NCBI GenBank assembly: GCA_965112735.1
Contig: OZ218952.1
Span: 3,968,001 to 4,032,000, forward strand
Source of the DNA: Phaeosaccion multiseriatum
Taxonomy: Eukaryota; Ochrophyta, other classes
DNA length: 64,000 bases
Direction: 5' to 3'
Below are positions 32,106-42,821 of the stretch, piece after piece. Under the pieces are notes generated by a model, which made no database searches, was not told the DNA's origin, and worked only from the letters and a program-made list of their open reading frames with translations. The number at the start of each line of letters is the position of its first letter. Position 1 is the first letter of the stretch. The position numbers and the translations under genes were made by a program.

Positions 32106-35098
32106 CTACATTTGGGCCGCCGCCTGAGTGGGCCTCATGAGAGCGAGCATCACCAAAACCGCCGTGAGTGTGTGCGTGGCAATGTTGCTAAGCAGCTTTC
32201 TGTACAGTCCTGCCTGGGCAGCTTGACTAATGACCTCACAGGTGCCGTGAAAGTCCGACCAACACGCGCAGAAGGCGGATTGAAGCGCCCGGAAGGCCGG
32301 CAACGGCAACACCCAGCGGTGAGTGAGACCGAACTTGAAAGTGGTGACCATGAAGGCTGTGTGGTGGGTGGTGCGGAGCAGAGTTGGGGGGAGGGGGATG
32401 TGAGGGGGTAGGGTTGGTGTGTGGGAGTGCTCCTTCGTTGAGTGATGGAGGTGGTGGGTGATGCGGGAGCGAGTGCAGCCGCTGCAGGAGCAGCAGTTGG
32501 TGATACATGTACAGCGGTGGTGATGCAGCAGCGAGGAGAGCTGGATGGCACTCGGAGGACTGATAGGAGAGGAGTTGGGTATGCTGCAGAGTCACAGAAA
32601 TGTAGGTACAGTTGAGTTTGAGTTTGGATCAAGGGGATGGGACACAGAGACTGGGCAGTACAGGCAGAAGTCCGAGTCACCCTGCTCCCTCCCCACCCAC
32701 ACGCCACACGAACACTACACACACAATGAACTCACCATAGGCGGCGAGGTTAGCTCGCCAGGGCGCCCACTCCACCACCCAGCCATCGCTTTCTGCCCGT
32801 GCCTTCCCTAGCTGGACCCTCTCCTCCTCCTCCTCCTCCTCCTCCTCCTCCTCCTCCTCGGCCTCTACCTCTACCTCTACGCCATTCCCATCGCTATTGC
32901 TATTGCTACTACTACGGCTGCTGCTGCTGCTTCCCTGCTGTCTCTCTCCCACCCCTCCCCCCTCTAGAGCCTCGAACCAGTTGCCGAGGAGCAGGCCTGT
33001 AAGCGCCATAAACATGCTCCATAGGTACTCCACCTCCTCGTTGCTCAACTGAAGGTCAGGATAGAAGCTCTCTGTGGCGTAGGGTCGGAGGAAGGAAGGG
33101 AGGGGGGGGGAGGGGTAAGCCACGGTAAGAGCGGCGGAAGAGGGATACATACAATCCTTGGCGTCATTGCTCGTTGTGCCATGTGGCGAAAACAAGACAT
33201 TGCCACTTATGATGCACCTTTCCCCATCTTTCACTCGTGTCCAAAGGGCTGTTGACATGTGGAAGCAATCGCCATGCTTATGCTTTGTTTCTTTGGTTCT
33301 TTCTTTCTCTCTTTGACTACTCTACAGTTCAAGTCGTGACTTCCCTTCCCTCCAAGCTTCCAAGCCCCCACAATCCACATCTACTCACCCTGCCCTCCCC
33401 ATTGGGAGTATATCCCACCCGTGTAGTCAAAGTCCGCGTCGCGACCCACAGACCAGCCGCCCCCTTCCCCCCGAGTGACCTTGAGCCTCAGTTTGAGTTT
33501 GAGGAAGCCTGCGAAGACGACAAGGTACATTGCGGAGAGGAAATGCCCGCGTGTAGCACTGAGGAGTGGGGGGTGGAGGGAGGAGGAGGAGGAAGGGGGA
33601 GGAAGAGGAGGAGGAGGAGGAGGAGGAGGAGGAGGAGGAGGAGGAGGAGGAGGAGGAGGAGGAGGAGGAGGAGGAATGGGGTTGGGTACGAAAGGTAAAG
33701 GCGTCACTGAGGAGACCACGTTCGGGCTCTAAACAAACCCATGACAAGCAGCAACAGCAGCAGCAGCAGCAGATGGGCGGGTAGGCAGAGGATAGCCCTC
33801 CCCTCTCCCTCCCTCCCTCCCTCCCTCCCTCCTCCCAACCCTAACCCGCCCCTATTCTACCTCGGAAAGAGGGCAGAGGCGAGCTTTGAGATCCAGTCGG
33901 AGCACATCACGCCAAGCATATGGCCAAGGCCGTAGCAGAACGCTCCGCCGAGGAAGGAGATGAGAATGAAGGCTGCTCCGACGGCTGGGGATCCGCTCGA
34001 CACGGCGAGGTGGGCAGCGTGGGCAGCGACAAAGACTGTGGATGTCATCACCTGCGCGCAGATGGGCATATTGCACGGCACAGCGCAGCACGGTATGGTG
34101 GAGAGGGACGGAGGAGGGAAGGGAGGGAGGGAGGGAGGGAGGGAGGGAGGGAGGGAGGGAGGGAGGGAGGGAGGGAGGGAGGGGGAGGGGAGGGGAGGGG
34201 AAGGGGCGGAGGGGGGTAGGAGAGAGAGAGGTGATTGGGGTCGAAGTGGAGCTGGTGGCTGATGTGTAGAGGACAGGAGTTGGGGCGGAGCACCCAGTGG
34301 CACCCCGCAACACTACTTGTCGTCCAACCTGCCCTGCATCAGTTCCTCGCTCAGTCATTCCACTTCTGTTCCACTTGTCGCCTCCTTCCTTGGATCCTGT
34401 GTCTTCCACCCTCCATCTCATCCCGGTTTTTCACTCCTCACACACACACTACCCTCTCTCTCCTCAGACTCTCTCCTCACAGACACTCTTTCTCTCTCTC
34501 CTTCCACACTATCTCTCTCACCCCGAGAAAGCCGTTCTGGACAATGTCCGCGAAAAATGCCCAATCCGCCCGATCCCCTCCTGCGGCAGAGCGTCTGCCT
34601 CTCCTCTCCCCGTCACGCCTGGCGACGCCTTTGAGAAGGCCCAGCATGGCCGCACCGCCCATGTTGATGAGCGTGGCCAAAACGTCGTACTTCACCTGTA
34701 TGGCAGGGGAGAAAATCATAAAAAGTGTTATCACAGGAGGCCTTGTGAAAGACATCGATCTACGACTGCAATTCCCCTAGCCATCACCCGTATGCTAGAT
34801 TGTGCGCAAGTGTGGCCTAAAGCCTTCTTCTGCCTCTCTCAACGAGAATAAATGCTCCTTCAACTCATATCGCAGTGGAACACTCTCAGCAGCACTACAC
34901 CTCCTCTCTTCATTCCTTGCACCTCAGACACAACACTCGACCACCCAGCCTGCCACGCACCTCTCCAGCGTTCATGCTGCATCCCGCTCCCAGCAACGTG
35001 CAAGCCTTGGATGTGCTGACCCACCATTCCGTCACAAGCAGCGACGTGCCTGCCTGAGCCAGGGCGCCGGAGAGGGCTATACCGAGTTGCTTTTCCAT
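32106..35098 (-). CDS. Polytopic membrane protein, family not recognised
   Basis: Six exons on the minus strand: 34961-35098, 34522-34695, 33861-34051, 33389-33558, 32736-33071 and 32106-32356. They join in phase to 419 residues from the Met at 35098. Hydrophobic segments include LATLINMGGAAMLGLLKGV (exon 2), VGAAFILISFLGGAFCYGLG (exon 3), FLSAMYLVVFAGFLKL (exon 4), YLWSMFMALTGLLLGNWF (exon 5) and LTAVLVMLALM near the C-terminus, so at least five or six membrane passes. Exon 5 has a Ser/Asn run and a 15-residue Glu run. The phrases GFLGVMTSTVF and DFHGTCEVISQ weakly recall the pore motif of CrcB/FEX fluoride channels, which are tandem repeats in eukaryotes, but I would not name it on that basis. 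An upstream exon (see 35746-36005) may extend the N-terminus. Confidence 0.65.
34118..34182. repeat. (GGGA)n array
   Basis: About 16 GGGA units in intron 2 of the membrane-protein gene; on that gene's sense strand it is (TCCC)n. Confidence 0.93.
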
Positions 35099-35454
35099 TT
35101 CGAATGACGCCCTGGCTTGACTTGGCTGGGGAAAGGTGGTGAGAGCGTCGCAATTTCAACCTCGGTTCTTCTCTTTCATCAAAGCCTTCTAGCTGCAGGG
35201 CGGCCTTTGAGCAAGACTTGAAAGACCAGTACAGTCTAGAGCTGCCTATTTACCCCAGTCTTGGCCGATGAAGGAGGAGAGAGGAACTGTCTGCCGTAGA
35301 ACGAGAGAACAGAAATTAGAAAAATCAACCCACAAGTTGGTTCACGGCTTCGCAGATTCACAGATGGGTGCAAAGGCACCACGCACGCGCCCACGGTCAC
35401 TGGGAGGCTGCCTAGAGGCGGGCTAGCGGCCTAGAGCAAAAACGCTAGGCGTGT

Positions 35455-35712
35455 ATGGGGCTGACCATGTGCGTGAGTGCGACGAGGAGGGGGAGCGGAG
35501 GGAACGTATGTTCCTTCTGTGTGTCCGACGACAGCAAGGACGAGCAAGGACAGAACCGACTCTCCTCTTCTTGGTACTCTTTTTACTCCTTTGGCGGCAC
35601 GGGCGTGTGCGTCTCCTCCAGGGGCAGCCTCGGGGAGAGATGCGAAGGAAACGAAGACTACAGCACGTGTAAGAGACAGCTACTTTGCATCGAGGGCACG
35701 TGCCAGGAGTAG
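35455..35712 (+). CDS. Small Cys-rich ORF (doubtful)
   Basis: An 85-residue + ORF whose C-terminal half, GERCEGNEDYSTCKRQLLCI followed by EGTCQE, has the Cys spacing of small secreted Cys-rich modules (G-x-x-C-x-G ... C-x-x-x-x-x-C-x-x-x-x-C). The Cys-rich part ends cleanly at a stop. No signal peptide is visible in the ORF, and a stop lies two codons upstream of the Met, so an upstream exon would be needed for secretion. It lies opposite a possible intron of the membrane-protein gene. Confidence 0.3.
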   Translation: MGLTMCVSATRRGSGGNVCSFCVSDDSKDEQGQNRLSSSWYSFYSFGGTGVCVSSRGSLGERCEGNEDYSTCKRQLLCIEGTCQE

Positions 35713-35745
35713 GCCAACGGGCCAATCGGAGCGCAATGGTGCCTA

Positions 35746-36005
35746 CCTGAGGGTGGGGATGCTTGGCGGGCGGAGCGGAGCAGGGCGTGGAGCGAGCGGA
35801 GAGTGTCCAGAGTACGGCCTGCTGCCCACCTGCCCAGCCTCTTCGCATCTTCACCGGCGGCCTTGCGGAGCTTCATCATCTGGTCACGGCCCTCTTGTCT
35901 TTCATTCAAGGGGGCCACATGCGCTCGCAGTCTTATCACTTCACTACAGGCTCTAAACCTCAAGGATATTGCCATGTTAAGCACCAAGTATACCCGCGGG
36001 GTCAT
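35746..36005 (-). CDS. Possible 5' exon of the membrane-protein gene
   Basis: Open minus-strand stretch encoding a charged helical peptide (SEVIRLRAHVAPLNERQEG, then KLRKAAGEDAKRLGRWAAG) that ends at a donor, TCAG|GTAGGC, in phase 1. An acceptor just upstream of the membrane-protein Met (tcaag|CCAGGG) would accept phase 1 and read ARASFEMEKQLGIA. This would add roughly 60-85 residues and create an intron of about 620 bp containing the Cys-rich + ORF. Plausible but unproven; it may instead be non-coding. Confidence 0.3.
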
Positions 36006-36050
36006 GACTCTCTAGGCAAAGGCGGAGGCCAAGGCTCGAGGCCGAAGCGG

Positions 36051-36073
36051 CAGTTGGTGATACAGCAGCAGCA
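36051..36073 (+). repeat. Dispersed motif copy (intergenic)
   Basis: CAGTTGGTGATACAGCAGCA in the spacer 3' of the HECT gene. A non-coding copy with the full consensus. Confidence 0.85.
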
Positions 36074-36385
36074 CTGGAAACCACACTGGCTTCCTCCTCT
36101 CATGAATTATTTTTTCTACATTTGCCTTAAAATAAATTGGTTGGGCAAGTCCCAGTGCACCTTACGACCTTATCACCCCTGTCAGGAGTGCCATTCGGTG
36201 CCATCCGGACAACAGCACTTCTCTCCTACTGTACTTAGTTGGGTGCTCCCTTCCCTATATACTTTTTCTTCTCCTCTCCTTCCTACTCTCGCTCTCCTCT
36301 TTCTGTCTCATGCCTCTCTCTATCGCCTTTCTCACCCATTCTCATCTTATCTAGTGTCACCTCCTCGCCTTTCCCTTCGCCTCGC

Positions 36386-38864
36386 TCAGGGCAGCAAGAT
36401 GCCCCCCACGCAGTGTATGCATGTGAGCAGCCCTTTACGCATCTCCTCCTCCGTCCGGTACTCGGGCAGCTCCACGCTAAAGAAGCACGTGTGGCTCACG
36501 GGAAGGGCCGCCTTGCCGCGGTTGCTGATCTGCTCTCCAAAGTGCGTCCGCCAAGCGGGAAGGAAAAGCGCACGAAGACAGACGCGCACACATCGAGAGA
36601 GAGAGAGGGCAAGAAAAAAAAGGGGGTGCGAGAGCAGCTTGTCGCGTCAGAAGGAGTTTGGCGTTTAGTTCCGAGACCTCTTCAATCTCTCGAGAAATGC
36701 CCACATCAAAGCTTAGGCCGGTAGGCATTCAAGGGCCTATCGTCACTCCCCCCCTCTCCTGGTACATGACCACAAGCACAATCACGCTGCCTCTCATCTC
36801 TCTCTCTTGCCGCTCGCCGCGAGGCACTACAGCGAGGCGAAAAGAAGAGAGACAAAGGGGCGCCGAGCTTTCTTCTCCCAGCAGCACCACCCCACGTCGA
36901 AAATCACACACTCCAGCCCCAGCCCTGGCCCAAGCTCCAGCTCCAGCCTAGAGCACAGTACGTAATCTTACACACACACCTTCATGTTGGCCTTCCAGTG
37001 TGCGGGAGGAGGCAGCCTGCTCCTGCCCCAGGCGAAGCGCAAGAACCCGCTCCTCTCCTCCGCGCTCACATCTCCCAACACCTTCCAGAAGAGCTCAATG
37101 GTGGGGTGATCGGGCTTGAAGCCCTTGTAGTTGGTGTGTGCCCGCCAAAAGGTCATGTCCACATCGGGGTCTCCGGCGACGGCGGCTTCAAGCTCGCTGG
37201 CTGTGAAGAGACGCAGAGCCTGGGTTGGGGGGGGAGGGGAGGGGAGGGGAGGGAAGGGAATGAGAAGGGGGAGGGGAGGAAGCGGTACGGCAAGCAAATT
37301 GTGACGTGTACAATAAGAACGGAGAAGGACCCCCTGCCCTCCCCTCTCCCTCCTTCCCTTCTCCTCCTCACCTTGAGCGGCACGAGCTGCCCCAGTCCGT
37401 TGGCCATGGCGCACACCTGCGCATCGAACTCCGCCAGACGCTTCTGCTGCACCAAGTGGCAGTAGCGCCGCCTGTTGGAGAAGGTCACATGTCTCGATGC
37501 CCCCCCAGGGAAGAGCTCCCTCTCCACCCCGTCGCTGCCTGTGCACGTGAAGGTGAGCTTGTCGCCGTACTTGTCGCAGAACTGCTCGTCGTCCGTCACG
37601 CCGTCCGCCTCGCAGTCGCGAATGGCCTGTGGGATGCGTTTCGTGCACGCGTTGGTGATACAGCAGAGTAGGGAGGCGTTGAGGCGCTTTTCGACATTTG
37701 TGATTGATCATCCTCTCGTATTCCTCTCCCCTCTTCTCTCTCTCCTGCCCTCCCTCCCTCTCTCACTCTCTCCCACCCACCCACCCACCCACCCACACAG
37801 AGACACAAACATACATACATACCGACAAGAACTGGCACGTGATGGTGTCGATCGACTGAAGGTCCTCAAAGCCCACCTCCAGGCCCACCAGAAGCTTCCA
37901 CACAATGCTGGGCAGCTCGAAGGGAAGGCACAGATGCGTCCTCAGACTCAGCCCCATGAGCTTGCCAGCGAAAGCGAACATGCGCAGGGCCAGAGGGGAA
38001 GCGTGCTGCGGATTGGGCAGATACTTTTCGTTGTTCTGCCCCGTGGCGTGTCGGGCGTTGGGACAGGGGATGAGAAGGTCGAGGTCGGGCGAGAAGATGC
38101 TTTGTACCATGTTGGTCACGCCCTCGCGGAAGGGTCCTCCTGCATCCACCCCGTCTTCGCCCACGAAGCTCACTTGGAACACCTTCTCGCCTGCGGTTTA
38201 CGGTTAGAGTTTAAAGTGGGTGGGGAGGTGTTTGGTGGGGAAGCCAGGGACGAATCGAGGGGGGGTCAGACAGACAGAGAGAAGGAAATTGGAAGAGGTT
38301 GCTCTAGTCAGTGCGAGACAATGCGCAAAAGGGAGGGGAAGTGGGGTCCTGGAAATGAAGACCCAAGCCGCAGAGGGACGGGCTGGACAGGCGGGGCGTA
38401 CTCGGGTACTCACCATCCCAAAGGCAGCGTAGGAGCTTGGGATCCCTGTGGTTGAGCTGCTGAAAGCCCTGCACAAACATGGCCTTGCTCGTGTGAATGT
38501 CCACATGGCCCAGCTCCCTGCTGTTGGCCGCTGACATATTGTCCAGCGAAATGGAAATGCAATCTCCGTCGCGTGTGCGGGTGGCCTCAATGACGGTGGA
38601 CAGGACGGCGGCCTTGAGGTGGCCCAAGACCATGTGGTTGTTGCCTCGCACCGTTGCCCCCAGGCTCTCCGGATGAGAGGCGGAGAGGTCCATAGCAGGT
38701 ATCGTGCGTTCAATGCGTTCGTTGAGGTGGAGGTACAGGGCGATGCGCACATGCAGGAGGGCAGGGGGGTGGAGCGAGGACAGGCGCTGGTGCTTGAAGG
38801 CCGCCTGGGAACGGCTCAGGGTCAGCACCCAGGGGTGGAGGTTCTGGGCCGCTGCCATGAATAC
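36386..38864 (-). other. HECT catalytic domain of the giant ligase
   Basis: Five exons. Landmarks: VSFVGEDGVDAGGPFREGVT (N-lobe start), FAFAGKLMGLSLRTHLCLPF, ERELFPGGASRHVTFSNRR, FWKVLGDVSAEERSGFLRFA, WGRSRLPP and the C-lobe LPVSHTCFFSVELPEY. The active-site Cys codon is at 36485-36487. The protein ends 32 residues after that Cys, which is normal for HECT proteins. Confidence 0.9.
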
Positions 38865-39113
38865 CTGCAAGCATATAAACACACGCAGAAGGAAAAGGGA
38901 GGGAGGGAGGGAGGGAGGGAGGGAGGGAGGGAGGGAGGGAGGGAGCGGGGGAGGTAAGGACAAAGTGGGTAAGAAGGCGAGAAGAGGACGAAGGGGAAAG
39001 GAAAAAGGGGAACAGGAGGGGGCGGAGCTATGTATCCATGGCCACAGCCGTCACATCCACACACGGCAATGACCATAGGCAGGCGAGCACCAAGCCCAAC
39101 ACGCACACACACA

Positions 39114-39149
<36 letters not shown>

Positions 39150-40000
39150 CACACCTGCACCGTGGAAGAGTCCTCGAGCGAGTCCTTGAGCTTACTCTTG
39201 AGGTTGAGTAGCTCCAGCAGGGACGCGTCTTGCGCAGCGCTCCATGCCATCATGCCCCGCCGCACCGCCTCTAGGGAGGGCCGCGCGAAGGGGTCCACTG
39301 ACAGCGTCGCCAGTGGTGATGATGACGATGATGATGCACTACTTCTTTTACCCTTCCCTGAGGGCTCCTTCCCTGCGGGCTCAGCAACGCCCGAGTCTGC
39401 GTTGGACTTGTTGCTGCCGACGCCTTCCTTACTCTCACCACTCTCACCACCCTCAGCACCCTCAGCAGCAGCGCATCCCCTCCTCTGGACCTTCTGTATC
39501 ACCAACTGCTCCTGCTGCTGCTTCTCCACTCCAAAACCGCTGCTGTTGCTGCCGCTGCTGATGCTCCCGTCCCCGCCCTCGGAGTGGCTCGACTGGGTCT
39601 TGCTCACGAGAGGACAGCTTTGGATGTAGAGCTTGAGGCGGTCCTTGCGCTTCAGTCCCTTCGCCTTAGCCGTGAAGGCCCATCCCCAATACGACCGACG
39701 CCCACCCACGGCGGCAGTCTTGCGTGACCCTCTCTTTTGAGGTCCACCAACTCCTCCTTCTCCCCTCTTCCCCTCCACAGTAGCCGGGGTGCCCCTCCCC
39801 AACGGGGCTCTTCCGTCGCCGCCGTCTGCCTCCTCCTCCCCGTCTTCCTCTTGCTCGCTTTCCATAACCATGGCATCGTCACGTGAATCCTCCCCTCCGG
39901 CGGCACCTACCACCTCCTCTCGACCCTCGCCGCTCTCCATCCGCCTGACTGACCTCCGCCGGTTGAAGCTCATGTCTTCGATGTCCTCTTCGCCTTCCTC

Positions 40001-40040
<40 letters not shown>

Positions 40041-42764
40041 CTGCCTTCACCTCTCAATCGCCTCCTCCCAGCAGCCCCCCCTCCTCCTGCCGCATCTCCA
40101 TCGTTCCCGGCCCTCACTCCCACCCCCACGGTGGTCGTGAACATCTGCCTCGCCTCGTCGAGCCTTCGTCTGGACTGCGCTAGTCTGCGGGAGATGGTAT
40201 CTCTTCCTCCTCCTCCTCCTCCTCCTCCTCCTCCTCCTCCTCCTCCTCCTCCTCCTCCTCCTCCTCCTCCTCCTCCTCCTCCTCCTCCTCCTCTCTGCCG
40301 CGGATCGTGCTCGGCGAATCCGCTCTGCTCCCTCTCCCTCTGCAGTGCGTCATCGGACGGGCAGCTGCTTCGAACCATCCTCATCACCTCGTCGTCGCCA
40401 GCCCTTGTCTCAGCATCCACTTCGTCTTCCTCCTCGTCTTCTTCTTCCAAGTCCTCTATGTCCTCTTCCTCCTCCTCTTCGTCGTCATCATCATCGATGT
40501 CGTCTTCTGCCTCGTCCTCGTCCTCGTCCTCGTCCTCCTCCTCCTCCTCCTCCTCCTCCTCCTCCTCCATCTCTTCTCCCGCCTGCCCTACATCTTCCTC
40601 TTCCTCCTCAACCTCCGCATCTCCACCTTCCTCCTCCTCCTCCTCCTCCTCCTCCTCCTCCTCCTCCTCCTCCTCCTCCTCCCCCTCCTCCTCCTCCTCC
40701 TCACCCTCCTCCTCCTCCTCCCCCTCCACCACCTCCACCTCCTCGTCGCCGTCCTCCTCCTCAATCTCATCATCGTTTTCGATATCACACTGCTCCGCCT
40801 CTGCCTGTGCTGCCTCTGCCGCTGCCACCTCCAGCTCTGCGGCGTGTGCCTCCATGAGCTCCGTCACAGTTGGACACGCACCAACGGCTCCTCCATCAGT
40901 CCAGGGTCCAGGTGAAGAGTGGGACCGCCGATCCCTTGGCCCCGGGCCTGACAAAATGCAGCCTTGTGTTCTTGTGTGCCCCTCGCCGTCGTCTTCGTCT
41001 GCGCCGTCGTGTGCGTGGGCGTGCGTTTGCCCTTGCCGGGCGAGAGAGAGCGCAGATGACGGCCCTTCGCCACTCCTCACCCTGCTGCTGCCGCTGCCCT
41101 GCTGTGCGGCACTGCCCAATGCTGCCAGGGGCGCCATACCTTCTCCTTCTCCTCCGCCTCTGCTACCATTCCCCTGCAGGACCGCTGCAGCAGAAGCCAC
41201 CCGGCGCCGAGAGCGTGGCGACCATGATCGGGAGGAACCCGACACTTTCTGCCCGGTGGTACCCCTGCCTGTAACCGCACCTACAGAGGCCTTTTTGGAC
41301 GGAGCACAGGCCACCGTCGCCGCCTTGGTGGCCTTCGCAACCGCCGCCGCCGCAGCCGCAGGAGGGACGACCTTGAAGCGAGCGCGATTGCCCCGGATAC
41401 TCACCTCGTCTGCCCCTCGCCTCCGCACCGCCCCCTCTTGCAGGGTAGCAGAGTAGCGGAGGCGGCCCTTCCCGTCATAGAGGCAGAGCCGCCAGCCCGG
41501 AGGGAGAGAGCAGCGCCTGTCCAGCGAAAAGACAATGTGCGAGGCGCCAGGGTAAAACACCTCCCCTTCCCTCTGCCGCTCGAAGAATGCAGGGCTACCG
41601 GTACCTTTTTCTGTGGAGGGCCGTGGTGGAGCTGTTGAAATAGTCTGGACAGTGCCAGTTGTGACTGTCTGGACAGTGGTGCCAGTGCCTTGGACAGGCA
41701 CACCAGTGGCAGCAGCCGCAGTAGCAGCAGAAGGAGCAGTAGGAGTAGTAGCAGCACCAGTGATGGCATCGCCGCTCGCCCGAGCAGCCACAGTCGACAC
41801 TGTCCGGCTCACCACTGCCGTAACCGCCGCCGCCGCCACAGCCGCCGCCGCCTCCGGTACCACAGGAGCAGTGCTGACAGCTCCCTCCTCCCCCTCCTCC
41901 TGCCCCTCCTCTTCCTTCTCCTTCTCCTCGTGTCCACTCTTTCCCTCGCCGAGCGTGACACCCTCCACTGCCGTCGGTGCCGCCGCCGCCGCTGCTGCCT
42001 CCTGGCCCTCCCTCCCCTCCTGCTCCTCCAGCTCGGGCCGAAAGGGGTGCGCACTTGCGAAGCGCGATTGCTCCCACACGGGGCCCTCCGCGGCCACAGT
42101 GAAACCGTAGCCCCAGCACTTCTCCTCCTCCCTCTCCTCCTGCTGCTTCTCTTGGTCGCTCTTGCCCTCCTTCTCCTTCTCCTCCTTGGTTGCTCCTCCT
42201 CCTCCTCCTCCTCCTCCTCCTCCTCCTCCAGAAGACTTCTTGAGTAGCCCATCGCACCGCCGTCGGTCCGTGAAGGTGTGTGTCAGCGTCTGGCTGCCCT
42301 TAAAGATGAGCATCTTGGAGAAAGTCTTTTCCTTCCGTCCTGTCAAAACGTATTGCTCCACCGCACCTGTGTTGCAATCAAAAGAGCGAAACGCCAACTC
42401 CGTCCCCTCGGGGAGAGCACAGCGAGGCTCAAGGAACACCCTCAGCCGCGTCGCTCCATTAAAGACGAGGGTTTCCGACACAACCCAGGGGGTCTGCTTG
42501 GCTTGCTTGAGCTCAGGCCTGGGCTCCACAGAACGCTCTTCTGAGGAACATTCTTGCCCTTGACCCTCCGGCAAGGCAGGCGGGAAGGGCAGTGGATGGG
42601 CCGAGTGCCTGGTCCATGCCCTCCCCACGGCGCCCATCCACGCCTCGCAGATGAGTGCGTCGCACATGGAGTCGCCTCGCAGCGTGTTGATACCGTCCTG
42701 CACGTGACCGAGGTGGTGCAGAGAGGGAGAGGGAGAGTTGGCGATGGAGCTCCCTCCCCATCGG

Positions 42765-42821
<57 letters not shown>

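Noticed and set aside
33838-33846. CCCTAACCC, telomere-like
   Set aside because: Only about one and a half units; not an array.
35423-35854. Arg/Cys-rich minus-strand ORF
   Set aside because: No domain or splice support; it is the antisense frame of the Cys-rich + ORF region.
40307-42257. Several long + strand ORFs opposite the HECT gene (Leu, Pro or Ser-rich)
   Set aside because: Antisense shadows of triplet repeats in a single 6-kb open exon with recognisable protein blocks on the minus strand.
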